Shown here: piece by piece, positions 15,477 to 25,334 of the stretch
How the letters are laid out: each line of letters opens with the position of its first letter
How positions within the stretch are numbered: position 1 is the stretch's first letter
Assembly: GCA_039024635.1 (NCBI GenBank)
Contig: JBCCQA010000005.1
Coordinates: forward strand, 62,001-126,000
Origin: Kuafuiihalomonas sp039024635
GTDB taxonomy: Bacteria; Myxococcota; Kuafuiibacteriia; Kuafuiibacteriales; Kuafuiibacteriaceae
DNA length: 64,000 bases
Reading direction: 5' to 3'
Notes under the pieces: generated by a model
Databases searched by the model: none
The model's input: the letters and a program-made list of their open reading frames with translations, nothing else
What the model was told of the DNA's origin: nothing
Translations under genes and position numbers: made by a program

Positions 15477-17521
15477 ACGAGAAGGGCCTCCGGGACAGTT
15501 CGATCCTCCGTCGAACCCAGCGCACGGTCGCGAGCTCCGGTCGGAAGATTGTCGATGGACTGATGAGCTCGGGCAGTCGCCTGTCCTGGTTCGGCCTCGT
15601 GGCGGCCCTCGTGACCCTCATGTTCGTCGTCTACTTCCAGGGGATTCTCAGCTACGCCACCCGGATCGGTGCCCCTTTGGCCGAGTCGAGCGCTCAGCTC
15701 GAGGCGAGCCTCGATCGCTCCTTGGTCGAGCTTCGAGGCTGGGTTGCCTACCAGGAGCCTCTGGCGCCTGAACGAAGACGGGAGGCTTGGGCCCGAATTG
15801 ACGAAGCGCTGGAGAGGCTTCAGACGGCGGCTCGCCAGGCCCGCCGCCCCGAACTGCAGGCCGCCTCGGAAGCCATGGGGGCAGACCTTCGGGACTTGCG
15901 GGTCCTGCAGTGGATGGTGGAAGACGTTGCGGGTACGCCCGGGAATGCCCGAGATGAGGCTTTCTACCGAGAACGGATGCTCGGTCTTCGACGACGCGTA
16001 ACCAACCTCCTGGCTGGACTACTGGACTCGGGAGGTGGGGATGGTCGTGCGGCGACCGTAAGCGTAAAGACCATCCTTCTCCTCCGCGGCCTGTTCTTGG
16101 AGTTGGATCTCGGCGTCCAGCGCCTCATGCGAACGGGAGAGGACGCTGATCGAGAACAGCTGGCTGGTCTCGCCCGGCGTCTAGAGGCCACCCTGCCGGC
16201 GCTGCAGTCGGGGCCCCCGAAACCAGGGTCGAGCCTAGTCGAGATCGACCAGGCCGAGGCTCTGATGGCTGCTCTGGACGAAGCGGAGGCCTATCTGAGC
16301 CTCCTTCCTGAGCTCATAGCTCGGACCAAGCGGCCCGACATGGCACGGGAAATCTTCGAGGCCCGGATACGGCCTGTCCTCGAGCAGGTGCTCGAACGAA
16401 CACGCGGGTTGGCCGAGACTCAGCGCCAGGTCCGGGAGCAGGTCATGGGGAAGCTCTTCGGCTGGAGCTTCGTGGTGTTGGCGCTTGCGCTCCTGCTGGC
16501 GGGCATTTCGGGCGGCTCCATCTGGGTCCAGACTCGCCTTCAGCGTCGAGTGAGTAAGGCGATGGCCCGGGCTCGCAGCCTGGGCCAGTACGCGCTGCTA
16601 GAGAAGATCGGCAGCGGTGCCATGGGGGAGGTCTACCGTGCCGAGCATCGTCTCCTTCAGCGGCCGTCGGCGTTGAAGCTGCTCAAAGGAAGCCGAGCCG
16701 AGGATGCGCTGCGCCGCTTCGAAGACGAGGTTCGGCTCACGAGCCGTCTGACCCACCCCAACACCATCGCCATTTACGACTACGGGCGAACGCCGGACGG
16801 CGTCTTTTACTACGTGATGGAGCTCCTGACCGGTGTGACTCTGGACGTGCTGGTCGAGCGAACCGGCCCCGTCAGCTCGGCCCGGGCGCTCCATATCTTG
16901 CGTCAGATCAGCGCATCCCTGGCCGAGGCCCATGAGGAGGGCCTGCTTCACCGGGACGTGAAGCCGAGCAACGTGATGCTGTCCCGGGTGGGCGGGGTCG
17001 AAGACGTAGTGAAGGTTCTAGACTTCGGCCTCGTCACGCGGACCGTCAGCGTGGACGTCGACAAGGACGTCCTGGTCGGTACGCCCCGCTACATGGCGCC
17101 GGAGGTCATCGAGGCCTCGGCTAGCGCGCCGGCCAGCGACGTCTATGCAGTCGGCTGCCTGGCCTACTTCCTCCTCACCGGTCAGCCGGTCTTCGACGCG
17201 GATTCGGTGGAGGAAGTCCTCTCCGCCCATCTTCATCAGGTGCCGGTCCCGCCCTCTGAGCGCGCCGAGCGAGACATTCCACCCGCCCTTGAGATCGTGG
17301 TGCTGGGTTGCCTGGCCAAGGACCCTCTGGACCGTCCCGATGACGCTCGTGCCTTGGCTCGCATCCTGGCCGAGATTGATCTCGAAGAGGACTGGTCCGA
17401 AGCTGACGCGGAGGCCTGGTGGTCGCTTCACGGCGAGAGCCTTCGCTCGTGGGTCAACGCGCAGCGACAAGAGGCGGCCGGCGTGCTGGAGCTCGGTGAT
17501 GCCACGCGGAGCGCGGTTTGA
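15473..17521 (+). CDS. Membrane Ser/Thr protein kinase with N-terminal periplasmic sensor and C-terminal kinase domain
   Basis: 682 aa. Topology by inspection: short cytoplasmic N-terminus, membrane helix ~39-58, helical extracytoplasmic region ~60-325, second helix ~328-352, then a Hanks-type kinase ~371-635. Kinase motifs are complete: glycine loop IGSGAMGEVYRAEH at ~379-392, VAIK-type lysine in SALKLLKG (~402), LLHRDVKPSNVML catalytic loop, VLDFGLV metal site, and GTPRYMAPEV activation-segment end. Most bacterial membrane STKs put the kinase first and the sensor last; this one is the reverse, built like a methyl-accepting or histidine kinase receptor. It is coupled by ATGA to the exported protein before it, and its stop overlaps the transporter-like gene after it. 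Confidence 0.93.
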   Translation: MNEKGLRDSSILRRTQRTVASSGRKIVDGLMSSGSRLSWFGLVAALVTLMFVVYFQGILSYATRIGAPLAESSAQLEASLDRSLVELRGWVAYQEPLAPERRREAWARIDEALERLQTAARQARRPELQAASEAMGADLRDLRVLQWMVEDVAGTPGNARDEAFYRERMLGLRRRVTNLLAGLLDSGGGDGRAATVSVKTILLLRGLFLELDLGVQRLMRTGEDADREQLAGLARRLEATLPALQSGPPKPGSSLVEIDQAEALMAALDEAEAYLSLLPELIARTKRPDMAREIFEARIRPVLEQVLERTRGLAETQRQVREQVMGKLFGWSFVVLALALLLAGISGGSIWVQTRLQRRVSKAMARARSLGQYALLEKIGSGAMGEVYRAEHRLLQRPSALKLLKGSRAEDALRRFEDEVRLTSRLTHPNTIAIYDYGRTPDGVFYYVMELLTGVTLDVLVERTGPVSSARALHILRQISASLAEAHEEGLLHRDVKPSNVMLSRVGGVEDVVKVLDFGLVTRTVSVDVDKDVLVGTPRYMAPEVIEASASAPASDVYAVGCLAYFLLTGQPVFDADSVEEVLSAHLHQVPVPPSERAERDIPPALEIVVLGCLAKDPLDRPDDARALARILAEIDLEEDWSEADAEAWWSLHGESLRSWVNAQRQEAAGVLELGDATRSAV

Positions 17522-19713
17522 AGCGGGCCATCGTCCTCGCCTTCGGGGTCGCGGTCGGGATGATCGCTCAGCAGCTTGCGGGCAAAGCCATTCGGGACGC
17601 TTTCTTCCTCACCCACTTCGATGCCGAAGTCTTGCCCCGTGCGATGGCCGTCGCCGGTTTGCTTTCGGTCGGGATGGTCTTCTTGAGCTCGGCGCTCTAC
17701 CGGCGATTCGAACCCCAGAAAGTCGTGCCGGCCGTCTTCGCCATTAGCGCGGGGGTCTTCGCCCTTGTTTGGAGTTTGAGCGAGCTCGCGCCGAAGTCCG
17801 CAGCGGCGGTGCTCTTCCTTCATACTTCCAGCGTCGGCGCGGTGGCCATCTCGGGCTTTTGGTCGGTGGTCAACGAGACCTTCGACCCCCACACCCTCAA
17901 GCAAAGCGTGGGGCGGATCGCCAGCGGCGCCAGCGCAGGCGGCGTGCTAGGCGGACTTCTGACCTGGCAAGGATCCTCCCTTCTGAGTCTGGAGGCGATG
18001 ATGCTCGTCCTCGTGGCCGTCAATCTTGCTTGCGCCGTGGGCGTGGCCGCACTCGGACGAGGCGGCGAGTCGTCGAGGACTCGGCCGGCCTCTTCGGCTC
18101 CTGTCTCTGCCCTGGAGGTCTTCGAGAAGACGCCCTACCTGCGGGACGTGCTCGCGGTGGTGATCCTCCTCGCCGTTGCCGCCGCCGCCTACGACTATGC
18201 CTTCAAGGCCTCGGCGGCCGAGGCCTTGGAGGGTTCAGAAGCGCTGGTGAGCTTCTTTGCCGTCTTCTACTCGGCCGTCGGGGTGTGCACTTTCCTCGTC
18301 CAGGCGGGTCTGGCCGGACCCTTCCTCAAACGCGTGGGACTGACCGGCGCCGTCTCCAGCCTGCCCTTTGTCATCGTCGGGTTCGGGGCCTTGACGCTGC
18401 TCGAGGGCACCCTGTGGGCCTACGTGCTTCTGCGTGGCGTGGCCGCCGTGGCGGAGAGTTCTCTGTATCGTTCGGGCTACGAGCTACTCTTCACGCCCCT
18501 GACGCCGGAAAAGAAGCGGCCGACCAAGAGCCTCATCGACGTCGGGGGCGACAAGCTGGGGGTGAGCTTGGGCAGCGTACTGGCCCTGTTCGTGGTGGGT
18601 CTCGCCCCCCAGGCCTCCAAGCCGCTCCTCTTGCTGCTGGCCATTGGCTGCGGCCTCGGAGCCGCCTTCTTTGCTCGCCGCTTGTACCGGGGCTATATCA
18701 GTGCTCTCACCGACGCCCTCCAGCGGGGCGCCGTTCAGCCCGATACCGTGCAGCTGGCCGACCCCGGCACGGCGGGGGCGGTCGAGCGGACCTTGGCCCT
18801 TCAGCGGGGCTCCGAGCTCCGGCCTTTGGCCCAAAGCGTGGGCGCCAGAGGACTCGCTGAGCACGGCTTGGCGTCGACGACGGAGGACGTGGCGGTCTGG
18901 GCTCTGCCGCCCGAGGTCGCCGCCTGGGCCCAGGACTCGGCCTACGATCTTCCGGCCTTCGCAGCCCTGGAGAGCGCCGATCCCGATGCCCGACGTCGAG
19001 CTCTGGCTCGCCACCGCCCCCTCCCGGCCCACCTGGTTCCGCCGACGCTGGGTCTGCTCGCCCATCCCAATCAGGCTGCCCTGGCTCGGAAGGCCCTGGC
19101 GCCGGTGGCCGCGGCCCACGTCGGCCAGCTCGGCGATGCGCTCTTGGACTTGGGTCGCCCGCTCGAGATTCGGGCGGCCTTGGTCGAGCTCTTGGCCAGC
19201 GTCCAAGATCGACGGGCGGCGGAGGTTCTGCTTCACGCCCTCGCGTCCCGTCCCCAATCGATCCGGCTCCGGGCGGCCTTCAGTTTGAGCAAGCTTGCGC
19301 GCTACCTGCCCGAGCTAGCGGCCGAGGCGCGGCTCATCGAGCGGATACGGGTCGAGCTGGCCCGTTATCCTCCCGCCCTCTCCAGCCCCTGGCGCCGTCG
19401 GGTGGTGCTGGCCTTCACCATCCAGCTCCTCTCGATCTCGGTCCCACGCGCCACCCTTGGCCTGGCGGCCCGCGCGGTGAGCGGCGGCCAGGGACGAAGC
19501 AGCGGAACGGGTCGAGAGTACTTGGACAACGTAGTGCCGTCGGAGCTCCTCGAGCCCTTGCTCCTCCTCCTCCCGGCACCAGGCGCGGCGGACATCGTCG
19601 AGGCTTCGGAGGCCTCCGAAGTCCTTCGGGGTGGGACCCAGGTCGACAGCCTCGCCCGCCTTCGGGCCCGTCTGGGTCAGTGGCATCCGGCTTTCGCGGG
19701 GGCTGCCGTCTGA
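17518..19713 (+). CDS. TLC-type (ATP/ADP translocase-like) membrane transporter with HEAT-like C-terminal domain
   Basis: 731 aa starting at TTG 17518, which overlaps the kinase stop; a stop codon lies just upstream in this frame. Residues ~1-395 hold about 11-12 hydrophobic helices with the signature of the NTP/NDP exchanger (TLC/Npt) family and its MFS-like relatives: FWSVVNETFDP, RIASGASAGGVLGG, YRSGYELLFTPLTPEKK and KSLIDVGGDKLGVSLGS. Residues ~396-731 are soluble, Ala/Leu-rich and helical with HEAT-repeat-like spacing (LLAHPNQAALARKAL, LASVQDRRAAEVLLHAL). True nucleotide exchange is known mainly for obligate intracellular bacteria and plastids; free-living members have unknown substrates. 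Translational coupling to the kinase suggests a regulatory link. Confidence 0.82.
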   Translation: MKRAIVLAFGVAVGMIAQQLAGKAIRDAFFLTHFDAEVLPRAMAVAGLLSVGMVFLSSALYRRFEPQKVVPAVFAISAGVFALVWSLSELAPKSAAAVLFLHTSSVGAVAISGFWSVVNETFDPHTLKQSVGRIASGASAGGVLGGLLTWQGSSLLSLEAMMLVLVAVNLACAVGVAALGRGGESSRTRPASSAPVSALEVFEKTPYLRDVLAVVILLAVAAAAYDYAFKASAAEALEGSEALVSFFAVFYSAVGVCTFLVQAGLAGPFLKRVGLTGAVSSLPFVIVGFGALTLLEGTLWAYVLLRGVAAVAESSLYRSGYELLFTPLTPEKKRPTKSLIDVGGDKLGVSLGSVLALFVVGLAPQASKPLLLLLAIGCGLGAAFFARRLYRGYISALTDALQRGAVQPDTVQLADPGTAGAVERTLALQRGSELRPLAQSVGARGLAEHGLASTTEDVAVWALPPEVAAWAQDSAYDLPAFAALESADPDARRRALARHRPLPAHLVPPTLGLLAHPNQAALARKALAPVAAAHVGQLGDALLDLGRPLEIRAALVELLASVQDRRAAEVLLHALASRPQSIRLRAAFSLSKLARYLPELAAEARLIERIRVELARYPPALSSPWRRRVVLAFTIQLLSISVPRATLGLAARAVSGGQGRSSGTGREYLDNVVPSELLEPLLLLLPAPGAADIVEASEASEVLRGGTQVDSLARLRARLGQWHPAFAGAAV

Positions 19714-19804
19714 ATTGCGGAAATGATCCGAGAAACTATGAGCACGAAATGCATTCGCAGTTCTGCATTGATTTGACAGGCTTTGGTGCCTAGGGTGAGC
19801 CCGG

Positions 19805-21604
19805 GTGGGAGAGAATCGATCAAGACTGAAAGACTGGGGCCAGCTCCTCACCCAGCGATGGCCAGCTGACGCCTCCACCAAAGACCGGGCGCTCGTCCTT
19901 CCTGCAGCGATGACCATGGGGGCTAGCGTTCCTTTCTTCCTCTTCTTTGCGGTCCAGTACGTCGTTCTCGGTCTAGAGCTGTCCGCATTGGCCCTGATGG
20001 TGGGCGGGCTGTGGGTCGTGGCCTGCCTCCTCGCCCTCCCCAGGGCGGGAGGGCTCCGGTGGCCCATTCACGGCTTCTGCCTGAGCATCGTGTCCGTCCT
20101 CTTGCTGATCAGCCTGGACTCGGGCGGCGTTCAGGCTCCGGCCTTTTATTGGTTCATCGTCATCGCCCCCGTCGCCGTGAACTTCCTTCCGTGGCGAGAG
20201 GCCGTGGCGTGGATTTGCGTGGGGCTGGCCGTGGTTGGCTTGCTGGCATTCGCCTCGGCCGACCATCTCATTCCGGTGACCCGCCTGGAGCCCCGGACCG
20301 AGGACGTGCTCCACATCTTTTCACTATTCGGTCTGCTCTTTGTCACGACCGGCCTGACCTTCATCTTCCGAGTCTCCGACGAGAACAACGTGAGGCGCTT
20401 CAAGCGCATCAATCGGGAGCTCGATGAGGCTCGCAAGCGAGCCCAGGCGGCTAGCGACGCCAAGACCCGCTTCTTGGCCAACATGAGTCATGAGATTCGC
20501 ACGCCGATGAACGCTGTTTTGGGCATGGCCGAGCTGCTCGCGACCTCAGACCTCCCCTCGGAGCATCGAACCATGGCCGACACCATCAAGACTTCTTCGA
20601 GCTCTCTGTTGGGCATCGTGAACGACGTCCTCGACTTCTCGGCCATCGAGGCCGACCAGATCAAGATGGAGTCCAAACCCTTCGACCTAGCAGACGTGGT
20701 TCGGCAGCTCGTCGAAATGATGAGGATGACCGCGCTGCAGCAGCGGCTCGACCTCGACTTGGACTCGGAGCTCGACGGACCGAACTGGGTGCGGGGCGAC
20801 ACTGTCCGAGTGCGGCAGGTCCTGGCCAACCTTCTCGGGAACGCTTTGAAGTTCACCCAGGAGGGCAGGGTGGGCCTTCGCGTGACGCCACGCCAAGACC
20901 AGGTCGAGTTCGAGGTCTGGGACACCGGTATCGGCATGTCTCGAGCGGTTTTGGAGCGGCTGTTCGATCCCTTCTTTCAGGCCGACGCCTCCACCCGTCG
21001 GCGCTTTGGTGGGACCGGACTGGGTCTCACCATTTCCGACCGACTCGTGAAGGAGATGGGTGGCCTGCTCGAGGTCGAGAGTCAGGAGGGCCAGGGCACC
21101 CGATTCCGCTTTTCCCTCATGCTGCCTCGGGTCCAGGCGCCGGAGGAGGACCCAGCAGCAGAGCGCGAGGCCATCGCCGGGCTCAAAGTGCTGGTGGTCG
21201 AGGACAACCGGGTCAACCGCGAGGTCGCTCGGCGGATGCTCGACCGTCTGCACTGTCGGGTGGGGATGGCGGTCGACGGTGAAGATGCTCTCCGTTGTTG
21301 CGAAGCCGATTCCTACGACGCCCTCTTGATGGACTGCGACATGCCGGTCATGGACGGCTTCGAGTGCACCCGGGAGCTCCGGAAGCGCTATGGCCGGAGC
21401 CACCGGGTAATCGCTTTTTCGGCCAGCGTGGACGTTCGAGACAGGGAACGCTGTCAGGAGGCAGGGATGGACGACTTCCTGCCCAAGCCCGTTCGTTTGG
21501 AGGCCCTGTGCCGGGTCCTCAGCCGCGTGGCGAAAGACCGCGCTCCAGGGGACCCATCTGCGGACACAGTTGACCGAGAGAACCACGGACGCCATGTCGG
21601 CTGA
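19805..21604 (+). CDS. Membrane hybrid sensor histidine kinase
   Basis: 599 aa from GTG 19805. N-terminal ~38-190 contains about six hydrophobic helices forming an integral membrane sensor with almost no periplasmic domain (a MASE-like arrangement). Then a coiled linker, HisKA with the phospho-His in NMSHEIRTPMNAVLGM, HATPase with GNALKFT, WDTGIGMS and FGGTGLGLTI, and a receiver ~470-590 with VVEDNRVNREVA, MDCDMPVMDG (phospho-Asp) and KPVR. This is the BarA/ArcB-like tripartite order without an Hpt domain. A downstream in-frame ATG in front of TMGASVPFFLF would remove the first ~36 residues but keep all domains. The next gene begins directly after its stop (TGA|ATG), so the lipoprotein is very likely in the same operon. 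Confidence 0.93.
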   Translation: MGENRSRLKDWGQLLTQRWPADASTKDRALVLPAAMTMGASVPFFLFFAVQYVVLGLELSALALMVGGLWVVACLLALPRAGGLRWPIHGFCLSIVSVLLLISLDSGGVQAPAFYWFIVIAPVAVNFLPWREAVAWICVGLAVVGLLAFASADHLIPVTRLEPRTEDVLHIFSLFGLLFVTTGLTFIFRVSDENNVRRFKRINRELDEARKRAQAASDAKTRFLANMSHEIRTPMNAVLGMAELLATSDLPSEHRTMADTIKTSSSSLLGIVNDVLDFSAIEADQIKMESKPFDLADVVRQLVEMMRMTALQQRLDLDLDSELDGPNWVRGDTVRVRQVLANLLGNALKFTQEGRVGLRVTPRQDQVEFEVWDTGIGMSRAVLERLFDPFFQADASTRRRFGGTGLGLTISDRLVKEMGGLLEVESQEGQGTRFRFSLMLPRVQAPEEDPAAEREAIAGLKVLVVEDNRVNREVARRMLDRLHCRVGMAVDGEDALRCCEADSYDALLMDCDMPVMDGFECTRELRKRYGRSHRVIAFSASVDVRDRERCQEAGMDDFLPKPVRLEALCRVLSRVAKDRAPGDPSADTVDRENHGRHVG

Positions 21605-24508
21605 ATGAGTTCGGAGCTTCGCGGTCGGATCTTGATGCTGGGCGCCCCTCTCGCCTTCGCCGCCTGTTCGGGCGACGGCGGCGATGGCGGGGGAACGACG
21701 CCTTCCGAGCTCGCCATCCTGGAGTTCTCGGCCGCGATGAACCCGGTCGATGCCGGCCAGACCACCACGCTGACGTGGCGCGTTCAGGGCGCGACCACTG
21801 TGCAGATTCAGGACGAGGATACATCCCTGCCTCGTCTGGTCGACGGCGCCGAACTCCAGGGGAGCGTGGAGACCCCGCCCATCGAAGAGGACCGGGTTTA
21901 CGTCTTGACCGCCCTGAGGGGCAACGACATCGAACGCACCACCCTTCGGGTCGACGTGGCCACCGACACGCGACCAAGGGTCGTTCGCTTCGAACCCGAT
22001 CCCCCGGGCATTATCTCTGGAGAGAGCACGATGCTGGGTTGGAGCACCCGCAACACCCAGAGCGTCCAGATTGCCGAACAAGGCGGGACGATCATCGTGG
22101 AGAACGGCCTGGAGGTGGGCATGGTCGAGGTCAGCCCGGAGGTTTCGACCACCTACGTGCTGACCGCGAGCAGTCCAGGGGAGCCCGATGGCATGGCGAT
22201 GACCTCGGTGATGGTGAACCCGCCGGACATCGAGAGCTTCAGCACGACCTCCACCGTGGTGGCCGTGGGAGACTCCATCCTCTTCGACTATCGAACATCG
22301 GGCGCGGACCAGGTTCGCCTCCTGCAGGGAGGTGTCGAGGCCGACGTTTCCCCCGAGGAGGTCGGCAGCTTCTTCGTTCCCGTGGTGGAAGGGGTCGTCG
22401 ACCATGTTCTCGAGGCCTCCAACCCTGCCGGGAGCTCCACCGAGACCATCGAGGTATTCGGGGTCGCTCTAGCTCGAATCGAGACCTTCACCGTGAGCTC
22501 CGTGATCTCGACTTTGGATGAGCCGATCACCGTCACTTGGGACGTTCGCGGCGTGACTTCGCTCCAGCTCTTGGCGAGCAACCAGCCCGTGCCCGGTTTT
22601 CCCGTCGTCGACCAAGCCGACGGAGCGCCGATCGACGTCAGCGGGAGCCTAGAGGTTGCGCTGATGAACGACGGCATCATCTCTCTTCGAGCCGAGACTA
22701 TCGCCGGCACGGTGACCGAGGCGGCCTTCATCGACTTTTTCGAACCTTTGGAGCTGGACGAGGATGCCGAAGTAGTCGAGGTCCTCATCCCGGCCGGCGC
22801 CGACGTCAGCATTCCCATCGAGCTGAACGAAGAGCGCTACTTGGCGGCCGAGAGTTTCTCCAGCCGGAGTGACGGGACCTGTCTCATCGACACCGTCTTC
22901 ACCGTCCAAACCGAGGACGGGATGGTCTTGGGGACCGACGACGACGACGGGATCAACCTGTGCTCTCGCATCGACGGCAACGACGCCTTCGCGCGACTCG
23001 GACGGGGCCTCTATCGACTGGTGGCCGAGGACAAGGGTCGTGACGAGAGCATCGACGTGGACCTGGTCCTGCGGGCTCTGCCCGTCGATGTCTGCGGCAA
23101 CGAGATTCTGGAGGATGGCGAAAGCTGCGATGACGGCAACACGCGAGCCGCCGACGGCTGCAGCGCGAGCTGCCAGACCGAGATCAGCCTCTCCGGCACG
23201 ACGAGCAACATGCTGCTCGGCAGGCGAATCCCGATCGGAGGCGACTTCCAGGTCGACCTCGTAGTGACGAGCACCGTCTACGTGGACATCGAGACTTTCG
23301 AGAGCGCCATGATGGGCACCTGCCCCAACATCAACACGCAACTACGAATCTTCGACGACCTGGGGGAGCGGGTGGTGGACTTCAACGGGGGGGTCGGCTT
23401 CTGCTCTCGAATTGGTCCGCCCACGCCGCAGGCGGTGCTCGAGCCCGGCCTCTACACCATCCAGGTACGGGAGCTGAACGATTTCGGTGTTCCCAGCTTC
23501 GACCTCGTCATCGAGACCATTCCTTTCGGCGTTTGTGGCAACGACTTTCGGGATGGTACCGAGCTTTGCGACGACGGAAACGTCGCCAATGGCGATAACT
23601 GCAACAGCGCCTGCATCCCAGAAGAAGGTATCAATCAGCAGCCCGGTACGAGTCCAACCGTGGCATTCATACGACCACTGGACCAGGGCGAGCGCTCGCC
23701 TTTCTTGGTCGAAGTGGTCGAGCGCTCCACCTTGACCGCTCAAACATTCAGCAACGCCACCACCGGGGCCTGCGGGATCAACCTCAGCAAACGTCTCCTG
23801 GACGCCAACGGGCAGGTGCTGCTGACCGACAGCGGCGGCTGCACCCTCTTCGACGTTGACGACCCAGAGGCCGCTCTCGACCCTGGGACCTACGCCATCG
23901 AGGTGGTCCCGAACTTCAACCCCGCCTTCCCCATTCAGTTCGAGATCACGATGAATTTGACGCCCATCGAGTGCGGCAACTTCATCATCGAACAGGGCGA
24001 GACCTGCGATGACGGCAACACCATGAAGGGCGACGGCTGTGACGATCGCTGCTTGATCGAGCCCATCTGCGGCGATCTGAACGTCGATCCTCCAGAACTC
24101 TGCGACGATGGCAACTTGGTCAATGGCGACGGCTGCAGCTCGGTTTGCGTCCCTGAGACTATCGTGACGGGCGGAGTGGGTCTGAACCGCAAGCTCGCTT
24201 CTCGTACCGTTCCCTTGAGCGGGAGCGACTTCGTGCAGCTGACGACGACCTCCACGGTGGAGCTCACGGTGGAGACCTTCGACGACGTGAACCTTGGAAC
24301 CTGCGCCACCATCAACACCCAGGTCGAGCTCTTCGACGCTCAGGCCACCTCCTTGGCTCTGGATGACGATGGAGGTGTCAACCTGTGCTCGTTGTTGACC
24401 TTCGGACCTTTGGCGCCGGGAACCTACGTGCTTCGCACGTCGGACCCGACCATCAGCAGTACCTTCGACTTCGACATGGAGATCGACTTCCTGGCGCCTC
24501 CTCCCTGA
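21605..24508 (+). CDS. Large lipoprotein with Ig-like, PPC-like and four DUF4215 cysteine repeats
   Basis: 967 aa. Signal MSSELRGRILMLGAPLAFAAC has a lipobox with Cys at about residue 21. Residues ~35-370 hold several Ig-like strand repeats (VDAGQTTTLTWRVQGATTVQI, ISGESTMLGWSTRNTQSVQI, TLDEPITVTWDVRGVTSLQL). From ~380 to the end, PPC-like beta modules (TVYVDIETFESAMMGTC, LEPGLYTIQV) alternate with four disulfide units: CGNEILEDGESCDDGN, CGNDFRDGTELCDDGN, CGNFIIEQGETCDDGN and CGDLNVDPPELCDDGN. This alternation is typical of large myxobacterial surface proteins. No catalytic motif is seen; adhesion or ligand presentation is the likely role. It starts at the base after the stop of the hybrid kinase, so the two are probably expressed together. 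Confidence 0.9.
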   Translation: MSSELRGRILMLGAPLAFAACSGDGGDGGGTTPSELAILEFSAAMNPVDAGQTTTLTWRVQGATTVQIQDEDTSLPRLVDGAELQGSVETPPIEEDRVYVLTALRGNDIERTTLRVDVATDTRPRVVRFEPDPPGIISGESTMLGWSTRNTQSVQIAEQGGTIIVENGLEVGMVEVSPEVSTTYVLTASSPGEPDGMAMTSVMVNPPDIESFSTTSTVVAVGDSILFDYRTSGADQVRLLQGGVEADVSPEEVGSFFVPVVEGVVDHVLEASNPAGSSTETIEVFGVALARIETFTVSSVISTLDEPITVTWDVRGVTSLQLLASNQPVPGFPVVDQADGAPIDVSGSLEVALMNDGIISLRAETIAGTVTEAAFIDFFEPLELDEDAEVVEVLIPAGADVSIPIELNEERYLAAESFSSRSDGTCLIDTVFTVQTEDGMVLGTDDDDGINLCSRIDGNDAFARLGRGLYRLVAEDKGRDESIDVDLVLRALPVDVCGNEILEDGESCDDGNTRAADGCSASCQTEISLSGTTSNMLLGRRIPIGGDFQVDLVVTSTVYVDIETFESAMMGTCPNINTQLRIFDDLGERVVDFNGGVGFCSRIGPPTPQAVLEPGLYTIQVRELNDFGVPSFDLVIETIPFGVCGNDFRDGTELCDDGNVANGDNCNSACIPEEGINQQPGTSPTVAFIRPLDQGERSPFLVEVVERSTLTAQTFSNATTGACGINLSKRLLDANGQVLLTDSGGCTLFDVDDPEAALDPGTYAIEVVPNFNPAFPIQFEITMNLTPIECGNFIIEQGETCDDGNTMKGDGCDDRCLIEPICGDLNVDPPELCDDGNLVNGDGCSSVCVPETIVTGGVGLNRKLASRTVPLSGSDFVQLTTTSTVELTVETFDDVNLGTCATINTQVELFDAQATSLALDDDGGVNLCSLLTFGPLAPGTYVLRTSDPTISSTFDFDMEIDFLAPPP

Positions 24509-24512
24509 AGAC

Positions 24513-25244
24513 TCATGCTCCGTGGTCGGCGGCGTGCCGGGCCCAAGCCCGAGCTGCTCCCGCCACGGCGGAGGGAAGGCCCAACCAACCGACGACGGGG
24601 ACGAAGAGGCAAAGGCCAATGACCGCCCCTAGTCCCATGACGAATGGGAAGTAGCGCAGACCGAAGCTCACCCGTCGTCTGAAGCGAAGGCCTGACTGAA
24701 CCAGACTCGGATTGACGGCACCAGTTCCCAGACCAAACCACGCCCAGCCCGTGGCAAGGACGGTGGCGGGGATGGTCAGCGGGGGTATGAAGGCGGCCAC
24801 GGAGAGGGCCAAGAGAGGTAGAGCCATGAGGAGGGCTCGGAAGGCCTCCAGGATCGCGCCGTCCCACAGGCCCGTGTCCGTCGGCGTCAGGTCCGCCCGG
24901 CGGAGCTCGTGGCTGGCGATCGCGTCGAGGAAAGGACCGGCCACGATTTCCAACACCGCCATGAAGAGGAAGCAGGCCACCACGAATAGGGCTGCGGCCA
25001 GGCTCCACCGGAGGACGAGCCACAGGATTCGAAGGAAGTCCCAACCGGGACTCGGTTCCGCCCACAGTAGAGCGAGGAGGGGATCGGCGGCCCAGACGAC
25101 GACCGCCAAGGCTGCACCATAAAGAAGGACGGTTAGAAAAACGGGGACGATGGCCCGACGTCGCTGGGCGGGGTCTCGGCCGAGAACGCCCAGGCCGTCG
25201 AGCACGGCGCCTGCGCCCTCTATGAAGCTCGGACCTTGGGCCAC
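24513..25244 (-). CDS. EI24/CysZ-like integral membrane protein
   Basis: 243 aa from GTG 25244, preceded by a GAGGAG run. Four or more hydrophobic helices are visible (IVPVFLTVLLYGAALAVVVW, LAAALFVVACFLFMAVLEIV, LLMALPLLALSVAAFIPPLT and the C-terminal FVMGLGAVIGLCLFVPVVGW). Layout, including FLDAIASHELR after the second helix and the long helical hairpin, fits the EI24 (PF07264) family that includes the sulfate permease CysZ. Sulfate transport is known for CysZ itself; for this distant member the substrate is unknown. It converges on the large lipoprotein with a 4-bp gap and starts 90 bp from the divergent lipoprotein gene at 25335. Confidence 0.75.
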   Translation of the reverse strand: MAQGPSFIEGAGAVLDGLGVLGRDPAQRRRAIVPVFLTVLLYGAALAVVVWAADPLLALLWAEPSPGWDFLRILWLVLRWSLAAALFVVACFLFMAVLEIVAGPFLDAIASHELRRADLTPTDTGLWDGAILEAFRALLMALPLLALSVAAFIPPLTIPATVLATGWAWFGLGTGAVNPSLVQSGLRFRRRVSFGLRYFPFVMGLGAVIGLCLFVPVVGWLGLPSAVAGAARAWARHAADHGA

Positions 25245-25334
25245 CTCCTCAGTTCAGCCAATCCCGGCTTCGTCATCAAGGACAGAAAGTGCCCAGGCTC
25301 GACCACGACCTCCGCTCGGACTAAGGCGGGCCCT

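Noticed and set aside
20687..22405. 572-aa minus-strand open frame over the second hybrid kinase and lipoprotein
   Set aside because: Antisense to two genes with complete motifs; content is His/Gly/Val-rich noise.
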